From the NCBI GenBank assembly GCA_003315335.1, contig QNRL01000007.1:1-64000 (forward strand): a stretch of DNA of 64,000 nucleotides, read 5' to 3'. Under the pieces are notes generated by a model. That model saw nothing but the letters and a program-made list of their open reading frames with translations, had not been told where the DNA came from and made no database searches. The DNA comes from Pseudocitrobacter faecalis. GTDB lineage: Bacteria > Pseudomonadota > Gammaproteobacteria > Enterobacterales > Enterobacteriaceae. Made by a program: the position numbers and the translations under genes. Positions 1 to 8,045 of the stretch are shown in pieces; the stretch's first letter is position 1; every line of letters starts with the position of its first letter.

Positions 1-507
1 GCCGCAATAGCAAATGCTCTTTATCCGGGGCAGAAGCCAGCAGAGCTGTCGGAAGAGCAGAAACAAACGGTCAGCGCACTGGCGTCGGTATCGGCGGGAA
101 TTGCAGGTGGGTTGACGGGTGATAGCGTCTCTGGTGCGGCGGCAGGAGCGCAGGCAGGGAAGAATGCGGTTGAGAATAATTTCCTCGGAGCGACATCTTC
201 AGACAAGCTTGATAAAGCTGTTGAGAAAATTATGAACGGCGATAAGTCATTAGCGACAGCCAATGAGCTTATTAAGCTGGAAAATGCCGATAAACGTAGC
301 GATGCGCTGGTATCCAAATTCACCAAAGACCCTTCACAGATGACCAGTACGGAACGAGCTGAACTGGCCGGGTATCTGCGTGTCTATGCTTTTGAAATGG
401 AGAATGCCTACGGGCCAGCGGTAGCACAGCAACTGGTTACAGGTCTGCTCTCTGGCCAGGATTACATGAAACGAGCTCCTGACTCCGAAGCTATGTCCAA
501 GGCCTAG
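1..507 (+). pseudogene. cdiA: CdiA C-terminal region, pre-toxin part (partial, ends at an in-frame amber codon)
   Basis: The reading frame is open from the first base, so the bulk of this exoprotein lies upstream of the window. The sequence shows the Ala/Gly-rich tail typical of CdiA pre-toxin domains and the VENN boundary motif at 169-180, which marks where the variable toxin tip (CdiA-CT) begins. About 108 codons of entry-type domain follow. The frame stops at a TAG at 505-507, but the same frame continues at once (508 onward) with a recognisable toxin domain, so this is one CT split by a nonsense codon. Known family role: two-partner-secreted cell-surface toxin delivered to neighbouring cells. 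Inference: the toxin tip is no longer attached unless the amber codon is read through. A one-base C-to-T change from a Gln codon would explain it. Confidence 0.8.
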
Positions 508-1005
508 AGCATCATGAATACCTGGGGCTATCATAAGTCGAATGCCAGTATTGGCGATGCGCCACTGATGTTTGGTGGTAATGTACTGGGCCTTACTGTG
601 AAAGGTATGGCGGCTAATGCGGCAATCGGGGTGGGCGTTAATACAGTCTCTCAGTTGTCTGGAAAAGAACCTTTCAGTTATGTCGATGCAATAATGGCTG
701 GGCTAACATCAGCAGCGACAACAGGAAAAAGTATTGGGGCATCTGCTGCAATAAATATGGCAGGAGCTGCTATAGGCAGTGGAATCAAAGGGGAAAATCC
801 AACTAATTCGGTTATTGGGGCTGGACTAGGTTCCGTTGCTGGGAGTAAAGCGGAAAAATATATTACAGGAGGGTTATCGACAGCAGTTAAAGAGGGGACG
901 GCTGAGGCGGTTGGAGCTGTTGGTGGTTCCACTGCAAGTGAAATGGTCAGCGATGCTGCAAAAAATGCTCTTGATAAAGCGGAGTATAAAGATGAAAAGA
1001 AATAA
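508..1005 (+). pseudogene. CdiA-CT toxin domain, detached by the amber codon (pore/ion-channel type)
   Basis: This is the in-frame continuation of the upstream CdiA fragment. An ATG at 514 could start a separate 163-residue product, but I see no strong ribosome binding site. The protein is rich in Gly, Ala and Ser with alternating hydrophobic stretches and a conserved-looking stretch beginning WGYHKSNASIGDAPLMFGG. I associate this with the membrane-acting class of enterobacterial CdiA-CT toxins. A small membrane immunity gene overlaps its 3' end by 14 bases, as expected for a toxin acting at the inner membrane. Family assignment is from memory of related CT tips. The toxin activity is inferred, and the domain is probably silent without CdiA. 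Confidence 0.65.
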
Positions 1006-1249
1006 AGTATATGAGCTTGTTACCCTAATTTACCGCTGCATTTTTGTGTTTTTTGTAATTTGTTTTATGGCAAGTGCTTTGGGCGCGTTGCTGGTTTATT
1101 TCAAAATCGGTTATTTTGAACTCAACTGGAAAGAAACTATCCTGCTCTCGCTGAAAAAAGGGGGAGTTGTCGGCTCAGCTATTGGTCTAGGGCTATGGAT
1201 AAAAGCGAGGATACAAGAACGTAAGAGCGCTAAAAAGCTAAATCAGTAA
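992..1249 (+). CDS. cdiI: Probable CdiI immunity protein (two-TM inner membrane protein)
   Basis: This 85-residue protein starts at an ATG overlapping the last 14 bases of the toxin frame, which is the standard cdiA-cdiI arrangement. Two hydrophobic segments (about residues 8-33 and 48-66) flank a short loop, and the C-terminus is strongly basic (RIQERKSAKK). An inner-membrane immunity protein matches a pore-forming toxin partner. The gene has no visible damage although its toxin partner is interrupted, so it may be kept to protect against siblings that carry the intact toxin. A hairpin terminator follows. The cognate relation is inferred from overlap and topology and not from a search. Confidence 0.65.
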   Translation: MKRNKVYELVTLIYRCIFVFFVICFMASALGALLVYFKIGYFELNWKETILLSLKKGGVVGSAIGLGLWIKARIQERKSAKKLNQ

Positions 1250-1256
1250 GCAGGCG

Positions 1257-1287
1257 AATCCCAGCCATTTAGGCTGGGATTGTTGTT
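1257..1287 (+). terminator. Hairpin after cdiI
   Basis: A perfect 10-bp stem (1257-1266 with 1272-1281) and 5-base loop is followed by a short T-containing run. It ends the cdiA-cdiI unit. The orphan VENN fragment begins at 1285, immediately at its foot. Confidence 0.6.
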
Positions 1288-1447
1288 GAGAATAACTCGC
1301 TGGCCGCAGACCAGGCCCGTGCAGCAGCGAAGCAGGCTGCTGAATCCCTGAAAAATCAGGTCAGGGAGACGCTGGGGGAAGGTACAACGTCAGCCATCGC
1401 AAACGCCATTATTAATGGCCTTGCTGATACGGGTGATGCGGCATTAG
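1285..1447 (+). pseudogene. Orphan CdiA-CT fragment starting at a VENN motif
   Basis: The frame opens exactly at GTTGAGAATAAC (Val-Glu-Asn-Asn) and runs about 54 codons with an Ala-rich helical sequence before losing all similarity to a toxin tip. It has no start codon. Orphan cdiA-CT modules downstream of an active cdiA-cdiI pair are well known and begin at the VENN-encoding sequence, as here. At about 1447 the sequence changes to an unrelated RTX-type protein in another frame, so the orphan's toxin and immunity parts have been lost through a deletion or recombination. Confidence 0.6.
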
Positions 1448-2031
1448 GATCTCTACGAAGCCATCGAGGAGCAGGGCTTTGCCGCGATCGTGGCACGCAA
1501 TACGGGCCTGACCAATCTTCCTGTGAATATCTTTGGCACCAGTCTGCTTGATAATCCGCCGGTTGTTGTCGGTCACAACCTCGTCCTCAATGGTGGGAAT
1601 AGCATTGACGTCCTCAAGGGGGGCTCGGCGACGACGTCCTCAATGGCGGTGGCGGCAACGACACGCTTAACGGTGGGGCCGGTAACGACACACTCAACGG
1701 CGGGTCTGGCGCCGATGTGATGAAGGGTGGCCTGGGTACTGATATCATGACCGGAGGTGCCGGAGATGACACCTTTGTCTTTAGCAAAGGCTTTGGCCGG
1801 GACCGTATTACCAGCGGTTTCGATAGTAATCCCAGCGGTGGACAGGACCACCTCGATTTGAGCTTGTTAGGCATTAGTGTGGCGAATTTTGCCAGCAGCG
1901 TCACGATTGCCGGGAGCGCGGGTAACAGTACCGTCATAACCCTCGGCAATCCGATTGATGGCAATGTTATTACTTTAGAAAACGTAAACACGAAAAGCAT
2001 CGATGTTAATGACTTTCTTCAAATCGGATAA
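1448..2031 (+). pseudogene. C-terminal remnant of an RTX (calcium-binding repeat) type I-secreted protein, frameshifted
   Basis: The first part (DLYEAIEEQGFAAIVARN onward) has no start and resembles the C-terminal end of a larger enzyme domain that I cannot name; an animal-type haem peroxidase is one possibility. From about 1608 there are glycine- and aspartate-rich nonapeptide repeats ([21 protein letters not shown]) that bind calcium in RTX proteins. The repeats change frame near 1621-1632, where one base is missing relative to the repeat pattern. The tail after the repeats, ending in [10 protein letters not shown], resembles a type I secretion target domain. No transporter genes are nearby. 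This is a degraded fragment. Confidence 0.6.
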
Positions 2032-2063
2032 GGGAAGGTCGCCTGGTCTTGCGCCAAATACAC

Positions 2064-2094
2064 AACCCCGGATAAGAAATTGTCTGGGGTTTTT
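2064..2094 (+). terminator. Rho-independent terminator after the RTX remnant
   Basis: A 9-bp stem (2064-2072 with 2083-2091, one G-T pair) ends in a run of T. It separates the remnant from the mesX promoter region. Confidence 0.6.
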
Positions 2095-2146
2095 GCTTCT
2101 CGACATTCTTCAACGCTTACGCCCCGCATGACCCCAATCGCCAACA

Positions 2147-2159
2147 TGAACATCGCTCA
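2147..2159. promoter_or_regulatory. MetR-like box upstream of mesX
   Basis: The sequence TGAACATCGCTCA matches the MetR consensus TGAA-N5-TTCA at seven of eight defined positions. It sits inside a longer 8-bp inverted repeat (2142-2149 with 2157-2164). It lies about 165 bases before the mesX start. MetR activation by homocysteine is the known logic for metE, so a role for a methionine synthase gene is plausible. This is a motif match by eye only. Confidence 0.45.
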
Positions 2160-2245
2160 TGTTGCAGTGAAATTAACTCGCTTTCTCTCCCCCTGCGGCT
2201 CTGTCATTAATATCACCATAACTTACTGACAACATGAATAGTGCG

Positions 2246-2281
2246 GCGTCAACAAGCCAGTTACATCTGACTTGTTGACGC
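2246..2281. repeat. Perfect 11-bp inverted repeat in the mesX leader
   Basis: GCGTCAACAAG (2246-2256) pairs with CTTGTTGACGC (2271-2281) across a 14-base loop, 42 bases before the mesX ATG. It could be an operator or an RNA hairpin in the leader. No T run follows, so a simple terminator is unlikely. Confidence 0.6.
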
Positions 2282-2323
2282 TAATGCGCGGTTTCATGTC
2301 TGAACCCAGGGTGCCAGAAAACG

Positions 2324-3301
2324 ATGAATAACGAATTTACTTTTACCATCAAGCGCAGTCGATTTGATGAGAATTATAACCCTTCAGAAAACACGCGTAT
2401 TACCACTAACTTTGCGAATCTGGCGCGTGGGGAAAATCGTCAGCAGAACTTACGTAACACGTTGAAGATGATCGATAACCGATTTAATTCGTTAGCCTAT
2501 TGGGATAATCCAAAAAGCGACCGTTATTCGGTCGAGCTGGAGATTATCTCCGTAGACATGAGCATCAAAGGGCAGAACATTACCTTTCCGGTGATCGAAA
2601 TATTACAAACTACGATTCATGACAGGAAAGTGGGTGAGCGTATCGACGGCATTGTGGGAAATAATTTCTCATCCTACGTGCGTGATTATGACTTCAGCGT
2701 ATTGCTGTTAGAACATAATAAAAATACGACCCAATTCAGTATTCCGGGGAATTTTGGTGAGCTGCACGGGAATATCTTCCGGCATTTTGTCCATTCCCCT
2801 GTCTATAGCGATAACTTTAAAAAATCGCCGGTTATCTGTCTGAGCGTGTCGAGCAAAGACACCTATCAACAAACCGGGAATCAACATCCTGTGCTTGGTC
2901 ACGAGTACCAGCAGGAAGGCACCTCGTTAACGGAGAAATACTTCAATAAGATGGGGTTACAGGTACGCTATTTTATGCCGAAAGGCAGCGTGGCACCGCT
3001 TGCATTTTATTTTACCGGCGATTTACTGAGCGATTATACCGACCTTGAATTGATCGGCACGATTAGCACGATGGAGACATTCCAGAAGATCTATCGTCCG
3101 GAAATTTATAACGCGAATTCACCTGCCGGGTTGCACTATCAACCGGATCTCAATCACGACGATCACTCGTTAACGAAAATTGTTTATGACCGCGAAGAAC
3201 GCAGCCAGTTGGCGATTGAACAAGGGAAGTTCACCGAACAACACTTTATTAAACCGTACCAGCATATTCTTGAGCAATGGTCCGCTCACAACGCGCTTTA
3301 A
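2324..3301 (+). CDS. mesX: MesX, DUF1852 protein (putative oxygenase partner of methionine synthase MesD)
   Basis: The 325-residue protein is cytosolic, without signal or membrane segments, and I recognise it as the DUF1852 family. Its gene sits 27 bases upstream of a core-MetE-like methionine synthase on the same strand, the conserved pairing described for MesX-MesD in Acinetobacter and other bacteria. There the pair makes methionine in an oxygen-dependent way, and MesX is required for MesD; its own chemistry is not settled as far as I know. His-rich stretches such as HGNIFRHFVH and HYQPDLNHDDH could bind a metal, which is my inference. The leader carries an inverted repeat and a MetR-like box. 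Confidence 0.8.
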   Translation: MNNEFTFTIKRSRFDENYNPSENTRITTNFANLARGENRQQNLRNTLKMIDNRFNSLAYWDNPKSDRYSVELEIISVDMSIKGQNITFPVIEILQTTIHDRKVGERIDGIVGNNFSSYVRDYDFSVLLLEHNKNTTQFSIPGNFGELHGNIFRHFVHSPVYSDNFKKSPVICLSVSSKDTYQQTGNQHPVLGHEYQQEGTSLTEKYFNKMGLQVRYFMPKGSVAPLAFYFTGDLLSDYTDLELIGTISTMETFQKIYRPEIYNANSPAGLHYQPDLNHDDHSLTKIVYDREERSQLAIEQGKFTEQHFIKPYQHILEQWSAHNAL

Positions 3302-3328
3302 TTAATTGAAAAGATAAGGTCACCTGTT

Positions 3329-4360
3329 ATGAAAACATTGCTCCCAACCTCGACTGCGGGCAGTTTACCGAAACCGTTATGGCTTGCTCAACCCGAGACG
3401 CTCTGGTCGCCGTGGAAACTGCAAAATGAAGAATTAATTGCGGGCAAACAAGATGCCCTACGTTTATCACTGGACGATCAATTACACGCGGGCATTGATA
3501 TTGTCAGTGATGGTGAGCAAACGCGTCAGCATTTTGTGACAACCTTTATTGAGCACCTCAATGGCGTAGATTTCGAAAAACGCGAAGTCGTTAAAATCCG
3601 TAATCGCTATGACGCCAGCGTGCCCACCGTTGTCGGTGCCGTGGAACGGCAAAAACCTGTTTTCGTCGATGATGCTCGCTATCTGCGCCAGCTGACGAAA
3701 CAACCTATCAAATGGGCGCTGCCTGGGCCGATGACCATGATCGACACGCTGTATGACGCGCATTATAAAAGTCGTGAAAAACTGGCATGGGAATTTGCCA
3801 AAATCCTCAATCAGGAAGCCAAAGAGTTAGAAGCGGCGGGCGTCGATATTATCCAGTTTGATGAACCGGCCTTTAACGTGTTTTTTGATGAAGTGAATGA
3901 CTGGGGCATCGCCGCGCTGGAAAGAGCCGTTGAAGGGCTGAAATGCGAAACGGCGGTGCATATCTGCTATGGATACGGCATCAAAGCTAACACCGACTGG
4001 AAAAAGACGCTGGGCTCCGAGTGGCGGCAATATGAAGAGGCGTTCCCGAAACTGCAACAATCGACAATCGATATCATCTCGCTGGAGTGCCACAACTCGC
4101 GCGTCCCGATGGATCTGCTGGCGTTGATTCGCGGTAAAAAAGTGATGGTCGGGGCCATTGATGTGGCAACCTCTGCCATTGAGACGGCGGAAGAGGTTGC
4201 TGATACCCTGCGCAAAGCGCTTCAGTTTGTCGATGCAGATAAGCTTTACCCTTCGACTAACTGTGGGATGGCACCTCTGGCCCGTCAGGTGGCGGCAGGG
4301 AAACTCAATGCGTTGAGCGCAGGTGCGGAAATTATTCGCCGAGAGTTGCTGGCGAAATAG
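3329..4360 (+). CDS. mesD: MesD, core methionine synthase (MetE C-terminal domain type)
   Basis: This 343-residue enzyme corresponds to the catalytic C-terminal barrel of cobalamin-independent methionine synthase and lacks the MetE N-terminal half. Zinc ligands expected for the family are visible: His211 and Cys213 (HICYGYG), Glu253 (ISLECHNS) and Cys312 (TNCGMAP). The motifs SDGEQTR and QFDEPAFN fit substrate binding. Family knowledge: it methylates homocysteine without the folate-polyglutamate handling of full MetE and works with MesX. The gene follows mesX after 27 bases with a good AAGG-type binding site, so the two form an operon. No terminator with a T run follows, only a GC hairpin at 4409-4428. 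Confidence 0.85.
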   Translation: MKTLLPTSTAGSLPKPLWLAQPETLWSPWKLQNEELIAGKQDALRLSLDDQLHAGIDIVSDGEQTRQHFVTTFIEHLNGVDFEKREVVKIRNRYDASVPTVVGAVERQKPVFVDDARYLRQLTKQPIKWALPGPMTMIDTLYDAHYKSREKLAWEFAKILNQEAKELEAAGVDIIQFDEPAFNVFFDEVNDWGIAALERAVEGLKCETAVHICYGYGIKANTDWKKTLGSEWRQYEEAFPKLQQSTIDIISLECHNSRVPMDLLALIRGKKVMVGAIDVATSAIETAEEVADTLRKALQFVDADKLYPSTNCGMAPLARQVAAGKLNALSAGAEIIRRELLAK

Positions 4361-4912
4361 TGTTATCGCATTTCGTATCAAAAAGTATTGAGATCGTACT
4401 GAATTAATCGCCCCGCTATTGGGGGGCGTGGCTTTATCAACATGAGTGCCAGGATTACAGGCTTAGCACTCATTTCAATTATCTGCAATTTGCAAATGGT
4501 AATGGATGTATTGTTATTAATAGCCAATACCTTTACTATTTCTGTATCTGTTTTCCCCCGATGTTCCTCGTTTTCCCCATATAGTGTGATAATGATAAAT
4601 CGATGAAACTTTTTAGCGATGTTATTAATTGCACACAAATACACCATTCAGAGTGAGTAATTTCTAAATAGCACTTTTTGCATGTTGAAACGTTAAGGCA
4701 ATCCGGGGTTCGTCAACTAAACTGAGACACTGAGTATCCTGATTTGATGTTGTAAGGTAATTCTGAAGGAATAGAATGCGCATGTAAAAAGTAGTGTTAT
4801 CTCATCGCGATGGCGCTTTTTACGGGAATGGCCTTCAGACGTATCTGAAGTGCCTTCACTCAATGTCATAAAAGAGTGTTTTGTAATTTATTGTTTTATC
4901 TAGGGAAATATC
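4361..4912. other. AT-rich intergenic region, no supported gene
   Basis: This 552-base stretch between mesD and the DoxX gene contains a GC hairpin at 4409-4428 that may end mesD transcription. A minus-strand open frame (4378-4647) has no ribosome binding site or recognisable product, and I do not call it. The last hundred bases presumably hold the promoter of the DoxX gene. Confidence 0.5.
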
Positions 4913-5326
4913 ATGCAGTACTTATCGCTGGACAAATATAAAAATGGTTTATTACTGGTTGCCCGTATTTTACTGGTAATCCTGTTTGTGTTATTTGGCT
5001 GGCAGAAAATGATGGGGTTTGAGGGTACCGTGGGCTATATGGCGTCGGTTGGCGCACCGTTGCCGCAACTTTCCGCGATTATTGCCGTTATTGTTGAGCT
5101 GGTGTTTGGCTTGCTGATTGTTGCCGGTTATTTCACCCGCCCACTGGCACTGCTTCTGGCCGTCTACACCGTGGCAACGGCTATTATCGGACATCCTTAC
5201 TGGAGCATGACCGGAATGGACCAGTACATGGCAATGACCAATTTCTTTAAAAACGTCAGTATCTGCGGCGGATTCTTACTGCTGGCTTTCACCGGCCCTG
5301 GCAGCTATTCACTCGATCGCAAATAA
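4913..5326 (+). CDS. DoxX family inner membrane protein
   Basis: This 137-residue protein has four hydrophobic helices and the DoxX signature near the first one (ARILLVILFVLFGWQKMMGF). DoxX members are small quinone- or redox-associated membrane proteins of mostly unknown function. It precedes the gluconate dehydrogenase genes by 183 bases on the same strand, which raises a possible link to respiratory electron flow, but the gap is large enough for a separate promoter. The start has a GGGAAATATC spacer typical of an enterobacterial binding site. Family call is firm and role is not. Confidence 0.75.
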   Translation: MQYLSLDKYKNGLLLVARILLVILFVLFGWQKMMGFEGTVGYMASVGAPLPQLSAIIAVIVELVFGLLIVAGYFTRPLALLLAVYTVATAIIGHPYWSMTGMDQYMAMTNFFKNVSICGGFLLLAFTGPGSYSLDRK

Positions 5327-5509
5327 TCTATAGCATTAATGGTCTATCATTGATGCCATAATTATGCCTTCAGGCCCATTAAGAGGCCGAAAGGTTAATG
5401 ACTCATATTGCCATTCGAGCGATTTTGTTGGAATGGTAATATTTCTTTTATTGGCTAGGTATTTTCTTATTCGGTAGCGTGTGAAAATTAATTGAAGGGA
5501 TGTGTGACA

Positions 5510-6247
5510 ATGTCGAGCGAGAAAACAAACAGTTCGAGACGTGACTTTCTGGTCAAGTCGATGACGTTAATTCCTGCGGTAGTGGTGGGCGGCAGCAGTG
5601 TGGGCGCCCTGGGGATGGTTGAAAATGCCGTCGCCGCAGAAAGTAAGCCTCACTCAACGCCCGACCAGGGTGAGTGGACGCCGCAATTTTTTAACAGTGA
5701 TGAGTGGGCGTTTGTCAAAGCCGCCGTCGCGCGGCTTATTCCTGCGGATGAACGCGGCCCAGGCGCGCTGGAAGCGGGCGTCCCTGAGTTCATCGATCGC
5801 CAGATGAATACGCCGTATGCCACTGGCTCCATCTGGTACATGCAGGGCCCATTTAACCCGGATGTACCGAAAGAGATGGGTTATCAACTTCCGCTGGTGC
5901 CAAAGCAAATCTATAACCTGGGCATTGTCGAAGCCAACGACTGGTGCCGCCAGCAGTATGGCAAACCGTTTGCCGAGCTGGACGGTGCAAAGCAGGACGC
6001 CGCCCTGAGCCAGTTTGAATCAGGTGCCGCCAGCTTTAAACAGCTTCCCGCCTCTCTGTTCTTCTCCTACTTACTCCAGAACACCCGCGAAGGATTCTTC
6101 AGCGATCCGATTCATGGCGGTAACAAAGGCATGGTGGGCTGGACGTTGATCAATTTTCCCGGCGCGCGCGCCGACTTTATGGACTGGGTTGAACGGGGCG
6201 AGCGTTACCCCTTCCCGCCGGTATCAATTAATGGGGAGAGGGCATAA
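5510..6247 (+). CDS. Gluconate 2-dehydrogenase subunit 3 (gamma), Tat-exported
   Basis: The protein has a clear twin-arginine signal: SRRDFLVKS, then a hydrophobic stretch ending near AVAAES at about residue 45. The rest is the small-subunit domain of membrane-bound gluconate 2-dehydrogenase. I chose the ATG at 5510 over an in-frame TTG at 5492 because GAAGGGATG sits just upstream. In the family this subunit carries the Tat signal for the whole flavoprotein complex, so the large subunit, which has none, is exported by hitchhiking. It heads a three-gene operon (2-base gap to the next gene). The operon oxidises D-gluconate to 2-ketogluconate in the periplasm and passes electrons to quinone. Confidence 0.85.
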   Translation: MSSEKTNSSRRDFLVKSMTLIPAVVVGGSSVGALGMVENAVAAESKPHSTPDQGEWTPQFFNSDEWAFVKAAVARLIPADERGPGALEAGVPEFIDRQMNTPYATGSIWYMQGPFNPDVPKEMGYQLPLVPKQIYNLGIVEANDWCRQQYGKPFAELDGAKQDAALSQFESGAASFKQLPASLFFSYLLQNTREGFFSDPIHGGNKGMVGWTLINFPGARADFMDWVERGERYPFPPVSINGERA

Positions 6248-6249
6248 CG

Positions 6250-8034
6250 ATGGCAACAGTAATGAAAAAAACCGACGCGGTGATCGTCGGATTCGGTTGG
6301 GTTGGCGCGATTATGGCCAAAGAACTGACCGAGGCCAGGCTGAACGTGGTGGCGCTGGAGCGCGGCCCGATGCGCGATACCTGGCCGGATGGCGCATATC
6401 CGCAGGTTATTGATGAACTGACCTACAATATTCGTCGCAAGCTGTTCCAGGATCTCTCCAAAAGCACCGTCACGATTCGCCATAACACCAGCCAGACCGC
6501 GGTTCCCTATCGTCAGCTTGCCGCATTCCTGCCGGGTACGGGTGTCGGCGGCGCCGGGCTACACTGGTCAGGTGTGCATTTCCGTGTTGATCCGGTCGAA
6601 CTGCGTATGCGCAGCCACTACGAAGAACGTTACGGGAAAAACTTCATTCCGCAGGACATGATCATTCAGGACTTCGGGGTGACCTACGACGAGCTTGAGC
6701 CGTTCTTCGACAAAGCGGAAAAAGTATTTGGTACCTCCGGTACCGCCTGGTCAGTGAAAGGAAAAGTAGTCGGCAAAGATCGCGGCGGCAACCCGTTTGC
6801 GCCGGATCGTTCAGACGATTTCCCGCTGCCTGCGCAGAAAAATACCTGGTCTGCGCAACTGTTTGAAAAAGCGGCGCGCGAAGTGGGCTATCACCCTTAT
6901 AACCTGCCGTCGGCGAATACCTCCGATTCCTATACCAACACCTACGGCGCGCAGATGGGGCCGTGTAACTTCTGCGGATTCTGTAGCGGTTATGCCTGTT
7001 ACATGTACTCCAAAGCCTCGCCAAACGTGAACATTTTGCCTGCGCTGCGGATGGAAAAACGCTTTGAACTGCGTACCAACTCGAACGTACTTAAAGTCAA
7101 TCTGACCGATGATAAAACCCGCGCGACGGGGGTGACCTATGTCGATGCGCAGGGGCGTGAAGTTGAGCAGCCTGCCGATCTGGTGATCGTCGGCGCGTTC
7201 CAGTTCCACAACGTCCACCTGATGCTGCTGTCGGGTATCGGTAAGCCTTACAACCCTGAAACCGGGGAAGGCGTGGTAGGGCGTAACTTTGCCTACCAGA
7301 ACATGACAACAATTAAAGCTATCTTTGATAAAGATACCTTCACTAACCCGTTCATCGGGGCAGGCGGTAACGGCGTGGGCATCGATGATTTCAACGCCGA
7401 TAACTTTGATCACGGTAGTGCTGGTTTTGTTGGCGGCTCGCCGTTCTGGGTAAACCAGGCTGGTACTAAACCGATCTCCGGCCTGCCTGTGCCTCCGGGA
7501 ACCCCGGCATGGGGAAGCAAGTGGAAAGCGGCGGTCGCCGATACCTATACGCATCATCTGTCGATGGATGCCCACGGTGCACACCAGTCCTATCGTCAGA
7601 ACTATCTTGACCTCGATCCTCACTACAAAAACATCTACGGCCAGCCGCTGCTGCGTATGACGTTCGACTGGCAGGAAAACGACATCAAGATGGCGCAGTT
7701 TATGTACGACAAGATGGCACCGATCGCTAAAGCGATGAACCCGAAATATATGCTCGGCAGCCCGAAAAACGCCAACAGTCATTTCGATACCACCACCTAT
7801 CAGACCACCCACATGAACGGTGGGGCGGTGATGGGCGAAGATCCAAAAACCAGTGCGGTGAACCGCTATCTGCAAAGCTGGGATGTGCACAATGTGTTCG
7901 TTATTGGCGCTTCGGCCTTCCCGCAGGGGCTGGGATATAACCCAACAGGGACGGTTGCCGCGCTGGCGTATTGGTCTGCAAAAGCGATCCGTGAACAGTA
8001 TCTGAAAAACCCAGGCCCACTGGTACAGGCATAA
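6250..8034 (+). CDS. Gluconate 2-dehydrogenase large subunit (FAD, GMC family)
   Basis: This 594-residue GMC oxidoreductase opens with the FAD dinucleotide fold (VGFGWVGAIMAKEL, residues about 12-25). Catalytic residues expected for GMC enzymes are His521 (THMNGG) and Asn564 (GYNPTGT). A cysteine cluster, Cys239, Cys242, Cys245 and Cys250, resembles the iron-sulfur site known in bacterial FAD glucose dehydrogenases, so a [3Fe-4S] relay to the cytochrome is likely by inference. No signal peptide is present, consistent with Tat export together with subunit 3. The substrate could also be another aldonate such as 2-ketogluconate, because paralogues share this architecture. Confidence 0.85.
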   Translation: MATVMKKTDAVIVGFGWVGAIMAKELTEARLNVVALERGPMRDTWPDGAYPQVIDELTYNIRRKLFQDLSKSTVTIRHNTSQTAVPYRQLAAFLPGTGVGGAGLHWSGVHFRVDPVELRMRSHYEERYGKNFIPQDMIIQDFGVTYDELEPFFDKAEKVFGTSGTAWSVKGKVVGKDRGGNPFAPDRSDDFPLPAQKNTWSAQLFEKAAREVGYHPYNLPSANTSDSYTNTYGAQMGPCNFCGFCSGYACYMYSKASPNVNILPALRMEKRFELRTNSNVLKVNLTDDKTRATGVTYVDAQGREVEQPADLVIVGAFQFHNVHLMLLSGIGKPYNPETGEGVVGRNFAYQNMTTIKAIFDKDTFTNPFIGAGGNGVGIDDFNADNFDHGSAGFVGGSPFWVNQAGTKPISGLPVPPGTPAWGSKWKAAVADTYTHHLSMDAHGAHQSYRQNYLDLDPHYKNIYGQPLLRMTFDWQENDIKMAQFMYDKMAPIAKAMNPKYMLGSPKNANSHFDTTTYQTTHMNGGAVMGEDPKTSAVNRYLQSWDVHNVFVIGASAFPQGLGYNPTGTVAALAYWSAKAIREQYLKNPGPLVQA

Positions 8035-8045
8035 GGAAGGCAACG

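Noticed and set aside
836-1249. Longer start for the immunity gene frame
   Set aside because: The extension overlaps the toxin frame by over 150 bases and is basic and unstructured; the ATG at 992 gives a normal two-helix protein.
4378-4647. 89-residue minus-strand frame in the mesD-DoxX gap
   Set aside because: No ribosome binding site or recognisable protein; AT-rich DNA makes it likely to be chance.
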